Positions 1 to 7,471 of a DNA stretch of 64,000 nucleotides are shown here, piece after piece (position 1 is the stretch's first letter; each line of letters opens with the position of its first letter). Both the position numbers and the translations under genes were made by a program. The notes below the pieces were generated by a model. That model made no database searches. It had not been told where the DNA came from and worked only from the letters and a program-made list of their open reading frames with translations. The stretch is from Amphiplicatus metriothermophilus (GTDB lineage Bacteria; Pseudomonadota; Alphaproteobacteria; Caulobacterales; Parvularculaceae): the NCBI RefSeq assembly GCF_900199215.1, contig NZ_FZQA01000002.1:199501-263500 (forward strand), read 5' to 3'.

Positions 1-1
1 C

Positions 2-1636
2 GCCCTCGGCGTCGCGGTCGGTTTCGCGCGGGAGAACCACGGCGCGGCCGGCCTCGCCGGCGCCGTCGGCTTTCTCGTGGCGACGCAGGGGGCGGGCGCG
101 CTGATCGCCCCGCCCGCCGAGCTCGCCGCCGGATGGAGCGAGGCGACGCGCGCCTTCGAGCTCGCGGCCTACAAGGAGCAGGCGCTTTCCAAAATGAGCG
201 TGCCGATCGGCATTCTCTCCGGCGTCGTCGCGGGCCTGCTCTATAATCGCTATGCGGATATTCGCCTGCCGGATTATCTCGCCTTTTTCGGCGGCCGGCG
301 CTTCGTTCCCATAGCAAGCGGATTCGTCGGCCTGGGGCTCGCTTTCGTCTTCGGCTTCGGCTGGGCGCATCTGGAGCGGGCCATGGACGCCTTCAGCCTG
401 TGGATCGTCGATCTCGGGGGGCTCGGTCTGTTCCTTTACGGCGCGATCAACCGGGTACTGATCGTCACCGGCCTGCACCATATTCTGAACAACGTCGCTT
501 GGTTCATCGTCGGCGACTATGAGGGCGCGACGGGCGACCTCAGGCGCTTCTTCGCGGGCGACCCTGAGGCGGGCGCCTTCATGAGCGGGTTCTTCCCGGT
601 GATGATGTTCGGCCTGCCGGCCGCGTGCCTCGCCATGTATCACGCTGCCCGCCCGGAGCGGCGCAAGGCCGTGGGCGGCATGCTTCTGTCGATGGCGCTG
701 ACCTCTTTTCTCACCGGCGTCACCGAGCCCATCGAGTTCGCATTCATGTTCCTCGCCCCGCTTCTTTACGCCGCCCACGCGCTGCTGACCGGCCTTTCGA
801 TGGCGCTGATGGACGCGCTCGGCGCGAAGCTCGGATTCGGCTTTTCGGCGGGACTGTTCGATTACATCCTGAATTACCGCGCCGCGACGCGGCCCTGGCT
901 TCTTCTGCCGGTCGGAGCGGCCTATTTCGCCCTTTATTATGCCGTGTTCCGCGCCTGCATCGCCTGGTTCGACCTGAAGACGCCGGGGCGCGAGGCGGCG
1001 GACGAAGCCCCGCTCACGCGCGCGCCGCGCGCCGTCGAGGCCGGCGAGTCTGCGATGGGCGAGCGCGGGTCCGCTTTCGTCGTCGCGCTGGGCGGGGCGG
1101 ACAATCTCCTTTCCGTAGACGCTTGCACGACGCGGCTGCGCCTGACGCTCGCCGATCAAGACGCGGTCGATCGCGCCGCGCTCGCGCGGCTGGGCGCGAA
1201 AGGCGTCGTCAGCCCCGGCGGTCCGGCCTTGCAGGTGGTGCTCGGTCCGGTCGCCGATCAGGTTGCGGCGGAGATGCGCGCCGCGCTGCCCGCGCGGACG
1301 GGCGAGCGGCCCAGGGCGTCGGCCAGGGCTGCGCCGTCCGTGGCCGCGCCCGAGATCGACGACGACATGCGCGGGCTGGCGAAGGCCGTGCTCGACGCGC
1401 TGGGCGGGGCGGGAAATGTGACGGACGCGGAAGAAGGGGCGGGCCGGCTGTGCGTGCGTCTGGCCGATGCGGGCCGCATAGACGAGGCGGCGCTCAGGCG
1501 CTGCGGCGCGCGCGCGCTCGCGCGGCCCTCGCCGGCGAGCGTCCAGCTCCTGCGCATGGCCGCGCCGGCGCGCCTCGCCGCGGCGATGAAAGAGGCGCTG
1601 GGACAGGCCGGCGCGGCGCGCAGGGCGTCGCCCTGA
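2..1636 (+). CDS. PTS N-acetylglucosamine/glucose-type EIIBC permease, 5' end outside window
   Basis: The gene encodes the membrane permease of a sugar phosphotransferase system, which imports and phosphorylates N-acetylglucosamine or glucose. The reading frame is open from base 2 and already reads as EIIC sequence there (GVAVGFA near its start), so the true start lies upstream. The EIIC part contains the substrate-loop residues GLHHILNN and the helix with TEPIEFAFMF. After residue about 320 come two EIIB-like modules. The first has the phosphorylatable cysteine in DACTTRLR. The second (about residues 430-510) aligns with it, but has glycine where that cysteine should be. The EIIC signature favours GlcNAc (NagE-like), but the substrate is an inference. 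Confidence 0.88.
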   Translation, partial: ALGVAVGFARENHGAAGLAGAVGFLVATQGAGALIAPPAELAAGWSEATRAFELAAYKEQALSKMSVPIGILSGVVAGLLYNRYADIRLPDYLAFFGGRRFVPIASGFVGLGLAFVFGFGWAHLERAMDAFSLWIVDLGGLGLFLYGAINRVLIVTGLHHILNNVAWFIVGDYEGATGDLRRFFAGDPEAGAFMSGFFPVMMFGLPAACLAMYHAARPERRKAVGGMLLSMALTSFLTGVTEPIEFAFMFLAPLLYAAHALLTGLSMALMDALGAKLGFGFSAGLFDYILNYRAATRPWLLLPVGAAYFALYYAVFRACIAWFDLKTPGREAADEAPLTRAPRAVEAGESAMGERGSAFVVALGGADNLLSVDACTTRLRLTLADQDAVDRAALARLGAKGVVSPGGPALQVVLGPVADQVAAEMRAALPARTGERPRASARAAPSVAAPEIDDDMRGLAKAVLDALGGAGNVTDAEEGAGRLCVRLADAGRIDEAALRRCGARALARPSPASVQLLRMAAPARLAAAMKEALGQAGAARRASP

Positions 1637-1712
1637 CAGGGATCCGGCCTGGCGGCGGAGGAATCATGTTCCGTTCGAATGACGACGAACGCCGCCCGGA
1701 CCGGGGCGCGCG

Positions 1713-2255
1713 CTAGCCGCGCGCCTTCAGCGCCGCCCTGTGGGCGCGTGCCTCCTCCACATAATGGGCCGCGCCGATGAGGGCCATCCTGTCCTCGCCC
1801 TCCTTCAGGTCGCGGAATTTCCGCGCCGGCATGCCGGCCCACATCTCGCCCGTCGGCACGACCTTTTTCGGGCTGAGAAAGGCGCCCGCCGCCAGCGCGG
1901 CGCCGGTTTTCACCACCGAGCCGTCGAGCATGGTCGCGCACATGCCGACGAAGCCGCCGTCCTCGATCGTGCAGCCGTGCAGCATGCATTTATGGCCGAT
2001 GAGGACGTTCTCGCCGATGACGACGGGCAGGCCGCCCCAGCGCGGATCGTCGACATGGACGACCGTGCCGTCCTGCACGTTGGAGCCCTTGCCGACGACG
2101 ATCTTGTTGGTGTCCCCGCGCAGCACGCAGCCGTACCAGACGGAGGCGTTCTCATGCACCTCGACGTCGCCGCACACGACGGCGCCCGGCGCGATGAAGG
2201 CGCTCTCATGAATTTTCGGCTGCTTGCCGCCGATGGGGAAGATGAGGGGTTTCAT
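1713..2255 (-). CDS. Gamma-class carbonic anhydrase family protein
   Basis: A left-handed beta-helix hexapeptide-repeat protein of the gamma carbonic anhydrase/YrdA group, 180 aa, typical for the family. After the conserved N-terminus (MKPLIFPIGGKQPKI) the motifs appear in the usual order: RGD (VLRGDTN), NVQDGTVVHVD, then IGHKCMLHGCTIED with its two metal-binding histidines, and GMCATMLDGSVV. The ATG at 2255 was chosen because it gives the family N-terminus; the frame stays open further upstream without homologous sequence. The enzyme would interconvert CO2 and bicarbonate at a metal in the trimer interface, although many members are inactive or have unknown substrates. Confidence 0.9.
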   Translation of the reverse strand: MKPLIFPIGGKQPKIHESAFIAPGAVVCGDVEVHENASVWYGCVLRGDTNKIVVGKGSNVQDGTVVHVDDPRWGGLPVVIGENVLIGHKCMLHGCTIEDGGFVGMCATMLDGSVVKTGAALAAGAFLSPKKVVPTGEMWAGMPARKFRDLKEGEDRMALIGAAHYVEEARAHRAALKARG

Positions 2256-2303
2256 GGAGCGAAGTATGCGCGGGGCGGGGAAGCGGTCAATGGGAACGGG
2301 CAG

Positions 2304-2323
2304 ATGTTTCCTGCCTGAAACAT
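2304..2323. repeat. 7-bp inverted repeat upstream of DUF3800 gene
   Basis: ATGTTTC and GAAACAT form a perfect 7-bp inverted repeat around a 6-base spacer. It lies in the AT-richer 200-base gap between the carbonic anhydrase start and the DUF3800 start. It could be an operator or a small RNA hairpin; nothing further supports either role. Confidence 0.4.
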
Positions 2324-2457
2324 GTGGCGTTATTCGATCACGCTGTTCATGGTTTTGCATGTCTTTGGACGGCTGCTTCCATAGTGAAACTGGCCCTGTT
2401 TTGGGAAAAAGGTTATGCTTTTCAGAAATGACGACTGAGAATAAGCGGCCCTGAGAA

Positions 2458-3195
2458 GTGATCAACAGCGATTACGTCATCTACGTAGATGAGAGCGGCG
2501 ATGCGAACATCGACAAAATCGACCCGCAATATCCGATTTTCGTTCTGACATTCTGCATCTTCCAGAAGGAGCCATACGCCTCTACCGTTTCGCCTTCGAT
2601 TCAGCGATTGAAATTCAAGCACTTCAACCATGACAACGTGGTTCTGCACGAATACGACATCCGAAAGCCCCGAGGGCAGTTTGCGTTTTTGCGGGACGCC
2701 GTAAAGCGCGCTGAATTTCTGGCTGATCTTGCAAGGGTCATTTCGGATGCGCCGATGACCATCATCGCCGCCGTCATCAAGAAGGATGAACTGAAACAGC
2801 GATATGTCGATCCGGATCATCCCTATGAGACGGCCCTGAAATTTTGCCTTGAACGAACCTACCATTTTATGCGCGAGCGGGCGCAAGCCGATCGTCAGAC
2901 CGTCATTCTCGCCGAGGGGAGGGGAAAGGCGGAAAACGACGCATTGGAGCTTGCCTTCCGACGGATTGTCGATGGCGAGAATTTTGCTAGCGTACGAATG
3001 AATTGCTTTAAGCTGATGTTCGCCCCAAAAGGCGTGAATCTTGGCGGTATGCAGCTTGCCGATCTGACTGCAAGGCCGATCGGCCTTAGCGTTTTACGAC
3101 CCGATCAACGCAATCGTGCTTTCGAGATCATCGAGCCCAAGATTCGACGGGGACCGACGGGGCTCTCCGGGTTTGGACTGAAGGTTTTCCCATAA
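2458..3195 (+). CDS. DUF3800 domain-containing protein
   Basis: A 245-residue protein starting at GTG. It carries the DUF3800 hallmarks: an N-terminal acidic strand motif YVDESGD (about residues 9-15), a central VVLHEYDIRK segment, ILAEGRGKAEND in the second half, and the C-terminal GGMQLADLTA motif. These conserved acidic positions resemble an RNase H-like active site, but the biochemical function of the family is not established. Base composition and codon use are visibly more AT-rich than in the flanking genes, and the family is patchily distributed, so horizontal acquisition is likely. No strong Shine-Dalgarno is seen at the GTG (only GAGAAG nearby), so the start is moderately certain. 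A predicted small RNA gene lies convergently at its 3' end. Confidence 0.85.
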   Translation: MINSDYVIYVDESGDANIDKIDPQYPIFVLTFCIFQKEPYASTVSPSIQRLKFKHFNHDNVVLHEYDIRKPRGQFAFLRDAVKRAEFLADLARVISDAPMTIIAAVIKKDELKQRYVDPDHPYETALKFCLERTYHFMRERAQADRQTVILAEGRGKAENDALELAFRRIVDGENFASVRMNCFKLMFAPKGVNLGGMQLADLTARPIGLSVLRPDQRNRAFEIIEPKIRRGPTGLSGFGLKVFP

Positions 3196-3256
3196 AACAA
3201 AAGGCCCCGACAAAGCCGGAGCCTCTTGCCGACCGGATATGTCCAGTCCCTAGCTG
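3195..3256 (-). ncRNA. Predicted small structured RNA convergent with the DUF3800 gene
   Basis: On the minus strand the gap between the DUF3800 and maiA stop codons reads as a self-contained transcription unit. A promoter (3263-3291) is followed by about 60 bases and an intrinsic terminator. The RNA would fold into two stem-loops. The first pairs 3242-3248 with 3231-3237 (7 bp including one G-U, four-base loop). The second is the terminator hairpin 3203-3223 followed by a T-rich run. The terminator only pairs perfectly when read from the minus strand, where one pair is G-U; on the plus strand it is C-A. Structured RNA motifs associated with DUF3800 genes have been described by comparative genomics; whether this one matches any of them is not known. 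It could instead be part of the maiA 3' UTR. Confidence 0.55.
3203..3223 (-). terminator. Rho-independent terminator
   Basis: Read on the minus strand, GGCTCCG pairs with CGGGGCC around a 7-base loop. It is flanked by A-U pairs and followed by TTTTGTTTT (3194-3202). It would end both the predicted small RNA and any readthrough from maiA. Confidence 0.7.
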
Positions 3257-3262
3257 GCATGG

Positions 3263-3291
3263 AAAATAGGGCGAAATGTCCCTATTGTCAA
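3263..3291 (-). promoter_or_regulatory. Sigma-70-type promoter for the small RNA
   Basis: On the minus strand a perfect TTGACA (3286-3291) is separated by exactly 17 bases from TATTTT (3263-3268, four of six consensus bases). The expected start point is near 3255-3256. The spacer region also contains the inverted repeat AATAGGG/CCCTATT (3265-3271 and 3280-3286), which overlaps the -10 box and could be an operator. Confidence 0.55.
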
Positions 3292-3339
3292 GGATTCTGG
3301 TCGTTTTGAACGCTCGCGGCCTGTCGCCTTTCGCATGTC

Positions 3340-3981
3340 TTATCCCCTCGCCGCGTCCGGCTGATTGTCCGGGTGCGCCTTGACGAAGGCGGGATGCGCG
3401 GTGCAGCGCTCATAAATTGCATTGAGCCGCGGCGCGCCGGCGAGATCAACGCCGAAGCGCAGCGCGGCGTAGATCTGCGGAACGAGGCAGATGTCGGCGA
3501 GGGTGGGCTGATCGCCGACGCAATAATCGCCGGCGGTCTCGGCGACCATGGTCTCGACGGCCTCGATCGCGCCTTTCACGAAGCGGTCGAGCCAGGCTTT
3601 GACCCCCGCTTCGTCGAGGCCGGCCTCCTCGCGCAGGTATTTCTGTACGCGCAGGTTCTGAAGGGGCTGGGCCTCGCAGGCGATGGCGTAGGCGATCTGG
3701 CGCGCCCTGGCCCGCATGAGCGGATCGGCCGGCAGCAGCGGCGGGGCGGGATATGTCTCATCCAGATAGTCGATGACGGCGAGCGACTGGACGAGCGTCG
3801 CGCCGTCGTCCGTCATGAGCGCGGGCAGAAGGCCCTGCGGGCTGACCTTGAGATAATCGGGCGATTTCTGCTCGCCCTTGAGCAGGTTCACCGGCGCATA
3901 GTCATAGTCGAGTCCCTTGAGGGCGAGGGCGATGCGCACGCGATAGGTCGCGCCCGAGCGCCAGTAGCCGTAGAGCTTCAT
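3340..3981 (-). CDS. maiA: Maleylacetoacetate isomerase
   Basis: A zeta-class glutathione transferase of 213 aa that isomerises maleylacetoacetate to fumarylacetoacetate in tyrosine/homogentisate breakdown. The N-terminal thioredoxin-like domain shows MKLYGYWRSGATYRVRIALALKG, where the glutathione-activating loop is SGATYRVRI instead of the more usual SSCSxRVRI or SSAAYRVRI. VSPQGLLPAL and QSLAVIDYLDE complete the glutathione site. The helical C-terminal domain contains NLRVQKYL and the capping motif TLADICLVPQIYAA. It is divergent from hppD, with a shared palindromic operator in between, consistent with one tyrosine-catabolic regulon. Confidence 0.93.
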   Translation of the reverse strand: MKLYGYWRSGATYRVRIALALKGLDYDYAPVNLLKGEQKSPDYLKVSPQGLLPALMTDDGATLVQSLAVIDYLDETYPAPPLLPADPLMRARARQIAYAIACEAQPLQNLRVQKYLREEAGLDEAGVKAWLDRFVKGAIEAVETMVAETAGDYCVGDQPTLADICLVPQIYAALRFGVDLAGAPRLNAIYERCTAHPAFVKAHPDNQPDAARG

Positions 3982-4085
3982 GCCTTATCTCCTTCCACGC
4001 CGGCGATTTTTTGCGTCCAACCTAGAGAACCCGGCGGCCGGGGAAACCGCGTCGCGCCGCGCTCGCCGGGAATTGATTCAAGATA

Positions 4086-4099
4086 GTAACATATGTTAC
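4086..4099. promoter_or_regulatory. 14-bp perfect palindrome, candidate operator of the maiA/hppD divergent promoters
   Basis: GTAACATATGTTAC is a perfect palindrome between the divergent maiA (105 bases away) and hppD (67 bases away) starts. Size and symmetry suit a dimeric winged-helix repressor. The MarR-family regulator encoded just after hppD (5319-5819) is the obvious candidate ligand-responsive binder, by inference. Confidence 0.55.
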
Positions 4100-4165
4100 C
4101 AATCATCGCGAATGGCGGGCCGCGACGGCCCCGGCCGCCCTGGCAACAGGCGAAGGAGGCTTCCC

Positions 4166-5233
4166 ATGGCCGATCTTTTCGAAAACCCCATCGGCACCGA
4201 CGGCTTCGAGTTCGTCGAGTTCACGGGGCCGGAGCCGGACAAGCTCGCGAGACTTTTCGAGACGCTCGGTTTCACGGCGGTCGGCCGGCATCGGTCGAAG
4301 GACGTCGTTCATTACCGGCAGGGCGACATCAACTTCATTCTCAATCGCGAGCCGAGCGGCCAGCCGGGCGCCTTCCGCAACCGGCACGGCGCCGGCGCCA
4401 ACGCGATGGCCTTCCGCGTGAAGGACGCCGCCCATGCGTTCGAGGAAGCCGTGCGCCGGGGCGCCCGGCCGGTCGAGGCGAAAGCCGGTCCGATGGAGCT
4501 CAACATCCCCGCCATCGAAGGCATCGGCGGACTCTATGTCTATCTCGTCGACCGCTACGGCGCGAAGACCATCTACGACGTCGATTTCGAGCCCATCGAA
4601 GACGCGGAGCCGGCGAAGAACAGCGCGGGCCTTACCTATATCGATCATCTCACCCACAACCTCCATCGCGGCAACATGGCCAGGTGGGCGAAGTACTACG
4701 AGGACATCTTCAACTTCCGCGAGATCCGGTATTTCGACATCGAGGGCAAACTCACCGGCCTCGTCTCCAAGGCGATGACGAGCCCGTGCGGCAAGATCCG
4801 CATCCCGCTCAACGAAAGCCAGGACGACAAGTCCCAGATCGAGGAATTCCTCCAGCGCTATAACGGCGAAGGCATCCAGCATATCGCGCTGGGTACGGAC
4901 GATATCTATGAGACGGTGGAAGAGCTGCGCCGGCGCGGGGTGCCGTTCCAGTCGACGCCTGACACATATTACGAAAAGGTCGGCGAGCGCGTGCCGGACC
5001 ACGGCGAGGACCTGGCCCGGCTTAAAAAGAACCGCATCCTGATCGACGGGGCGCCGACAGAAGGGCAGGGGCTTCTTCTCCAGATCTTCACCCAGGACGC
5101 CATCGGCCCGATCTTCTTCGAGATCATCCAGCGCAAAGGCAATGAAGGCTTCGGCGAAGGCAACTTCAAGGCGCTGTTCGAATCGATCGAGGAAGATCAG
5201 ATCCGCCGCGGCGTCTTGAAGGAAAGCGCGTAA
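4166..5233 (+). CDS. hppD: 4-hydroxyphenylpyruvate dioxygenase
   Basis: An Fe(II) dioxygenase converting 4-hydroxyphenylpyruvate to homogentisate, the second step of tyrosine breakdown. The 355-aa length is normal for bacterial enzymes. Two vicinal-oxygen-chelate domains are visible. The C-terminal one carries the iron ligands: His in YIDHLTHNLHRG, His in GIQHIALGTDDI, and Glu in FFEIIQRKGNEGFGEGNF, followed by the usual C-terminal FKALFESIEEDQIRRGVL. The ATG at 4166 is preceded by a strong AAGGAGG (4153-4159), which fixes the start although the frame is open further upstream. Homogentisate dioxygenase and fumarylacetoacetase are not in the window. Confidence 0.96.
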   Translation: MADLFENPIGTDGFEFVEFTGPEPDKLARLFETLGFTAVGRHRSKDVVHYRQGDINFILNREPSGQPGAFRNRHGAGANAMAFRVKDAAHAFEEAVRRGARPVEAKAGPMELNIPAIEGIGGLYVYLVDRYGAKTIYDVDFEPIEDAEPAKNSAGLTYIDHLTHNLHRGNMARWAKYYEDIFNFREIRYFDIEGKLTGLVSKAMTSPCGKIRIPLNESQDDKSQIEEFLQRYNGEGIQHIALGTDDIYETVEELRRRGVPFQSTPDTYYEKVGERVPDHGEDLARLKKNRILIDGAPTEGQGLLLQIFTQDAIGPIFFEIIQRKGNEGFGEGNFKALFESIEEDQIRRGVLKESA

Positions 5234-5275
5234 GACGGCGTTCGCCCGTGATGTTCCGTGCGGATATTTTCTCCT

Positions 5276-5302
5276 GCCCGTCCGGACTTTCGCCGGACGG
5301 GC
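5276..5302 (+). terminator. Strong hairpin between hppD and the MarR gene, no T-run
   Basis: GCCCGTCCGG and CCGGACGGGC form a perfect 10-bp stem around ACTTTCG. The bases that follow (GGAAGAAGGAGG) contain the MarR ribosome-binding site rather than a T-run, so it is not a classical intrinsic terminator. It may reduce readthrough, protect the hppD 3' end or affect translation of the regulator. Confidence 0.45.
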
Positions 5303-5318
5303 GGAAGAAGGAGGCGGG

Positions 5319-5819
5319 ATGAGTACAGCGTCGCAAGTCGCGGAGGAAACCCCGCAGCTCGTCCTCGCCGCGTTTTTGCCCTATCGCATCGTGGCGCTCG
5401 GCCACGCCCTCAGCCGCCGGCTCGGGCGGGCCTACGCGGATGAAAATCTCGCCATTCCGGAGTGGCGCGTGCTCGCCGTGGTCAGCCAGGCCGCGGCGAT
5501 GGCCGCGCGCGACGTGGCGGCGATGACGCCGATGGACAAGATGGCCGTCAGCCGCGCCGTCGCCTCACTGGAGGAAAAGGGGCTCGTGCTGCGCAAGCCC
5601 GATCCGAACGACCGCCGCGTGTCGATGCTGTATCTCTCGGCGAAGGGGCGCGCGCTGTTCGCCCGCGTCGCGCGGCTCGCGCTCGATTTCGAGGCGCGCC
5701 TGATGGAGGCCCTCGACGAGGACGAGGCGCGCACGTTCCGGGCCGCGCTCGACAAGCTCGACGCGCGCGCGCGTCAGCTTGCGGCGGACGGGGTTTCGGA
5801 GCCGGCCGACGCCTCCTAA
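5319..5819 (+). CDS. MarR-family transcriptional regulator
   Basis: A 166-aa winged-helix regulator. The recognition helix region reads MTPMDKMAVSRAVASLEEKGLVLRK, and the wing is DPNDRRVSMLYLSAKG, both characteristic of MarR (DRR motif). Flanking helices form the dimer interface. The gene starts 85 bases after hppD with a good AAGGAGG Shine-Dalgarno. MarR proteins near aromatic-catabolic genes usually repress them until a pathway intermediate binds. Here the likely target is the palindrome at 4086-4099 (inference). Confidence 0.92.
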   Translation: MSTASQVAEETPQLVLAAFLPYRIVALGHALSRRLGRAYADENLAIPEWRVLAVVSQAAAMAARDVAAMTPMDKMAVSRAVASLEEKGLVLRKPDPNDRRVSMLYLSAKGRALFARVARLALDFEARLMEALDEDEARTFRAALDKLDARARQLAADGVSEPADAS

Positions 5820-5870
5820 ACTGGCGCCGACGGTCTGATCGGCGTTCTGCGGAGCCAGAGGCGAGTCGGC

Positions 5871-6932
5871 ATGCGGCGTTTCATCGAGGCGAGTCTCGCC
5901 GCGCTTTTCCTTTCCGCCTGCGTCTCCTTTCCTCCGCCGCCGCCGGCGCGCGAGACGCCGCGTTTCGAAGACGGGCGCTTCGTCAGCTTCGACGGCGCCG
6001 CATTCGGCCTGTCGGCGTGGCGCGCCGAGAACCCGCGGGCGGTCCTCATCGCCGTGCACGGCATGAACGACTACGCGAAAGCCTTCGAAGGCGCAGGCGA
6101 GTGGTGGGCGCGCGAAGCGGGCCTCGTCGTCTACGCCTATGACCAGCGCGGCTTCGGCCGCTCGCCCGGTTTCAGGCGCTGGCCGGGGGCTGCGACGATG
6201 CGCGCGGACCTGCGCGCCGCGATCGCGGCGGCGCGTGCCGCCCATCCCGGCCTGCCGCTTTACGTGCTCGGCCATTCCATGGGCGCGGCCGTCGTGATGA
6301 CCGCGATGCGCGACGGCCCGCTCGACGCCGACGGGGTCGTGCTCGCCGCGCCGGGCGTGTGGGGCGGGGCGCAAATGCCCGTCGCCTATCGCATCTTTCT
6401 CAATCTCGCCGCGAGCGTCGCGCCGGGCAAGACCGTCACCGGCGAACGGGCCGGCCGGCGCGCGACGGACAATGTCGAGATCCTGCGCGCGATGTTCGCC
6501 GATCCGTTGGTCATCAAGGACACCCGCCTCGATGCGGTTCTCGGCGTCGTGCGCCTGATGGGCGCGGCCTGGGACGCTTCGGACGAGATCGGCGGGCGGA
6601 TTCTGGTTCTCTACGGGCGCAAGGACGAGATCATCCCTGTACGGAAAATGCAGCACGCCGCCGCGCGCCTGTGCGGCCGGGTCGAGACGCGCGTCTATGC
6701 GGAGGGCTGGCATCTTCTCTTCCGCGATCTGCAGGCCGAGCGCGTCTGGCGCGACGTCGCGGCATGGACGGCTGAAACCGGCGCGGCGCAGCGCTGGCGG
6801 CCGACGGCGCGGGGAGCGGACGCCGCAAGCCCGGTGTCAGGGGCCGGGCCCGCGACGTCCGCCTGTGCAGGCGCCGACGGTGGCAGGTCAGTCGCCGTTG
6901 CCGTGCAGCGGCCGGACCGGACCGGCATGTGA
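5871..6932 (+). CDS. Alpha/beta hydrolase lipoprotein (lysophospholipase / monoacylglycerol lipase-like)
   Basis: A 353-aa serine hydrolase of the PldB/monoacylglycerol lipase type. It begins with a lipoprotein signal (lipobox LSAC, lipidated Cys 17), so it probably sits at an outer or inner membrane face. Fold markers are VHGMNDYAKAF (oxyanion region), YDQRGFGRSPG and the nucleophile elbow GHSMG with Ser 136. The acid lies in LVLYGRKDEIIPV, and the catalytic His is in EGWHLLF at about residue 280. The last 50 residues, after the WTAETG helix, are Ala/Gly/Arg-rich without family similarity. That tail may be a read-on extension caused by loss of an earlier stop. Confidence 0.85.
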   Translation: MRRFIEASLAALFLSACVSFPPPPPARETPRFEDGRFVSFDGAAFGLSAWRAENPRAVLIAVHGMNDYAKAFEGAGEWWAREAGLVVYAYDQRGFGRSPGFRRWPGAATMRADLRAAIAAARAAHPGLPLYVLGHSMGAAVVMTAMRDGPLDADGVVLAAPGVWGGAQMPVAYRIFLNLAASVAPGKTVTGERAGRRATDNVEILRAMFADPLVIKDTRLDAVLGVVRLMGAAWDASDEIGGRILVLYGRKDEIIPVRKMQHAAARLCGRVETRVYAEGWHLLFRDLQAERVWRDVAAWTAETGAAQRWRPTARGADAASPVSGAGPATSACAGADGGRSVAVAVQRPDRTGM

Positions 6933-7050
6933 GGGCGGCCGGCCGACCCGTCGTCTGGAGGGCGAGCGCCGCTGCACGTTGCTCGTTATACGCGCGCCGG
7001 CTTAACAAAAGGTTGTGATAAATAATTATAGCAATTTTTGGTTGTGTCTG

Positions 7051-7389
7051 TCATGGGCCTGGCGCGCCGCCGGATTCGGCGCGGATCCAGTCCAGAAAGG
7101 CGGCATTTGACGCGCCTGGATCGACTCTCAGGGCGGCGACGCAGGGAGTTTCATATGGGTGGAGCCGTAAAATGAGGTCGCGGGCTGAGGAAGCGGCGCC
7201 CTCATGCGTCTTTACGATGAAGGTGATTTCCTCCGCGGTTTCCACCGCGCCGCGCCAGCGATAGATTGAGGTCGAGCCGCCGAGGATGTTCACGCAGGCT
7301 GCGAACTTCTTTTCGACCAGCGCGGCGGCGATCTTCCGGGCGGTCTCAAAGTCGGGAGCGGTTGCGTAAAGAAATATTATGCTCGTCAT
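7051..7389 (-). CDS. cutA: Divalent-cation tolerance protein CutA
   Basis: A small trimeric PII-like protein of 112 aa, the usual size. Family motifs visible are LYATAPDFETARKIAAALVEKK, ACVNILGG, SIYRWRGAVETAEE, and the C-terminal HPYETPCV with LDWI. Originally linked to copper tolerance in E. coli; the molecular role is unsettled. It is divergent from queC with an 82-base gap. Confidence 0.93.
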   Translation of the reverse strand: MTSIIFLYATAPDFETARKIAAALVEKKFAACVNILGGSTSIYRWRGAVETAEEITFIVKTHEGAASSARDLILRLHPYETPCVAALRVDPGASNAAFLDWIRAESGGAPGP

Positions 7390-7471
7390 CGTATATCATA
7401 TCCTTCTATGAAGGTTCTGGTCGTCTTCCGTCAGCGCGACGGAGACGTCAACCGCGGAGACTGTCGATAGT

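Noticed and set aside
5276-5302. Classical Rho-independent terminator
   Set aside because: Strong stem but no T-run; kept only as a hairpin of unknown role.
7007-7022. Third CtrA box (TTAACAAAAGGTTGTG)
   Set aside because: Second half is TTGT rather than TTAA, and it lies downstream of the convergent lipase and cutA genes, not at a promoter.
7390-7471. preQ1 riboswitch before queC
   Set aside because: The 82-base gap shows no H-type pseudoknot pattern or the conserved A-rich tail.
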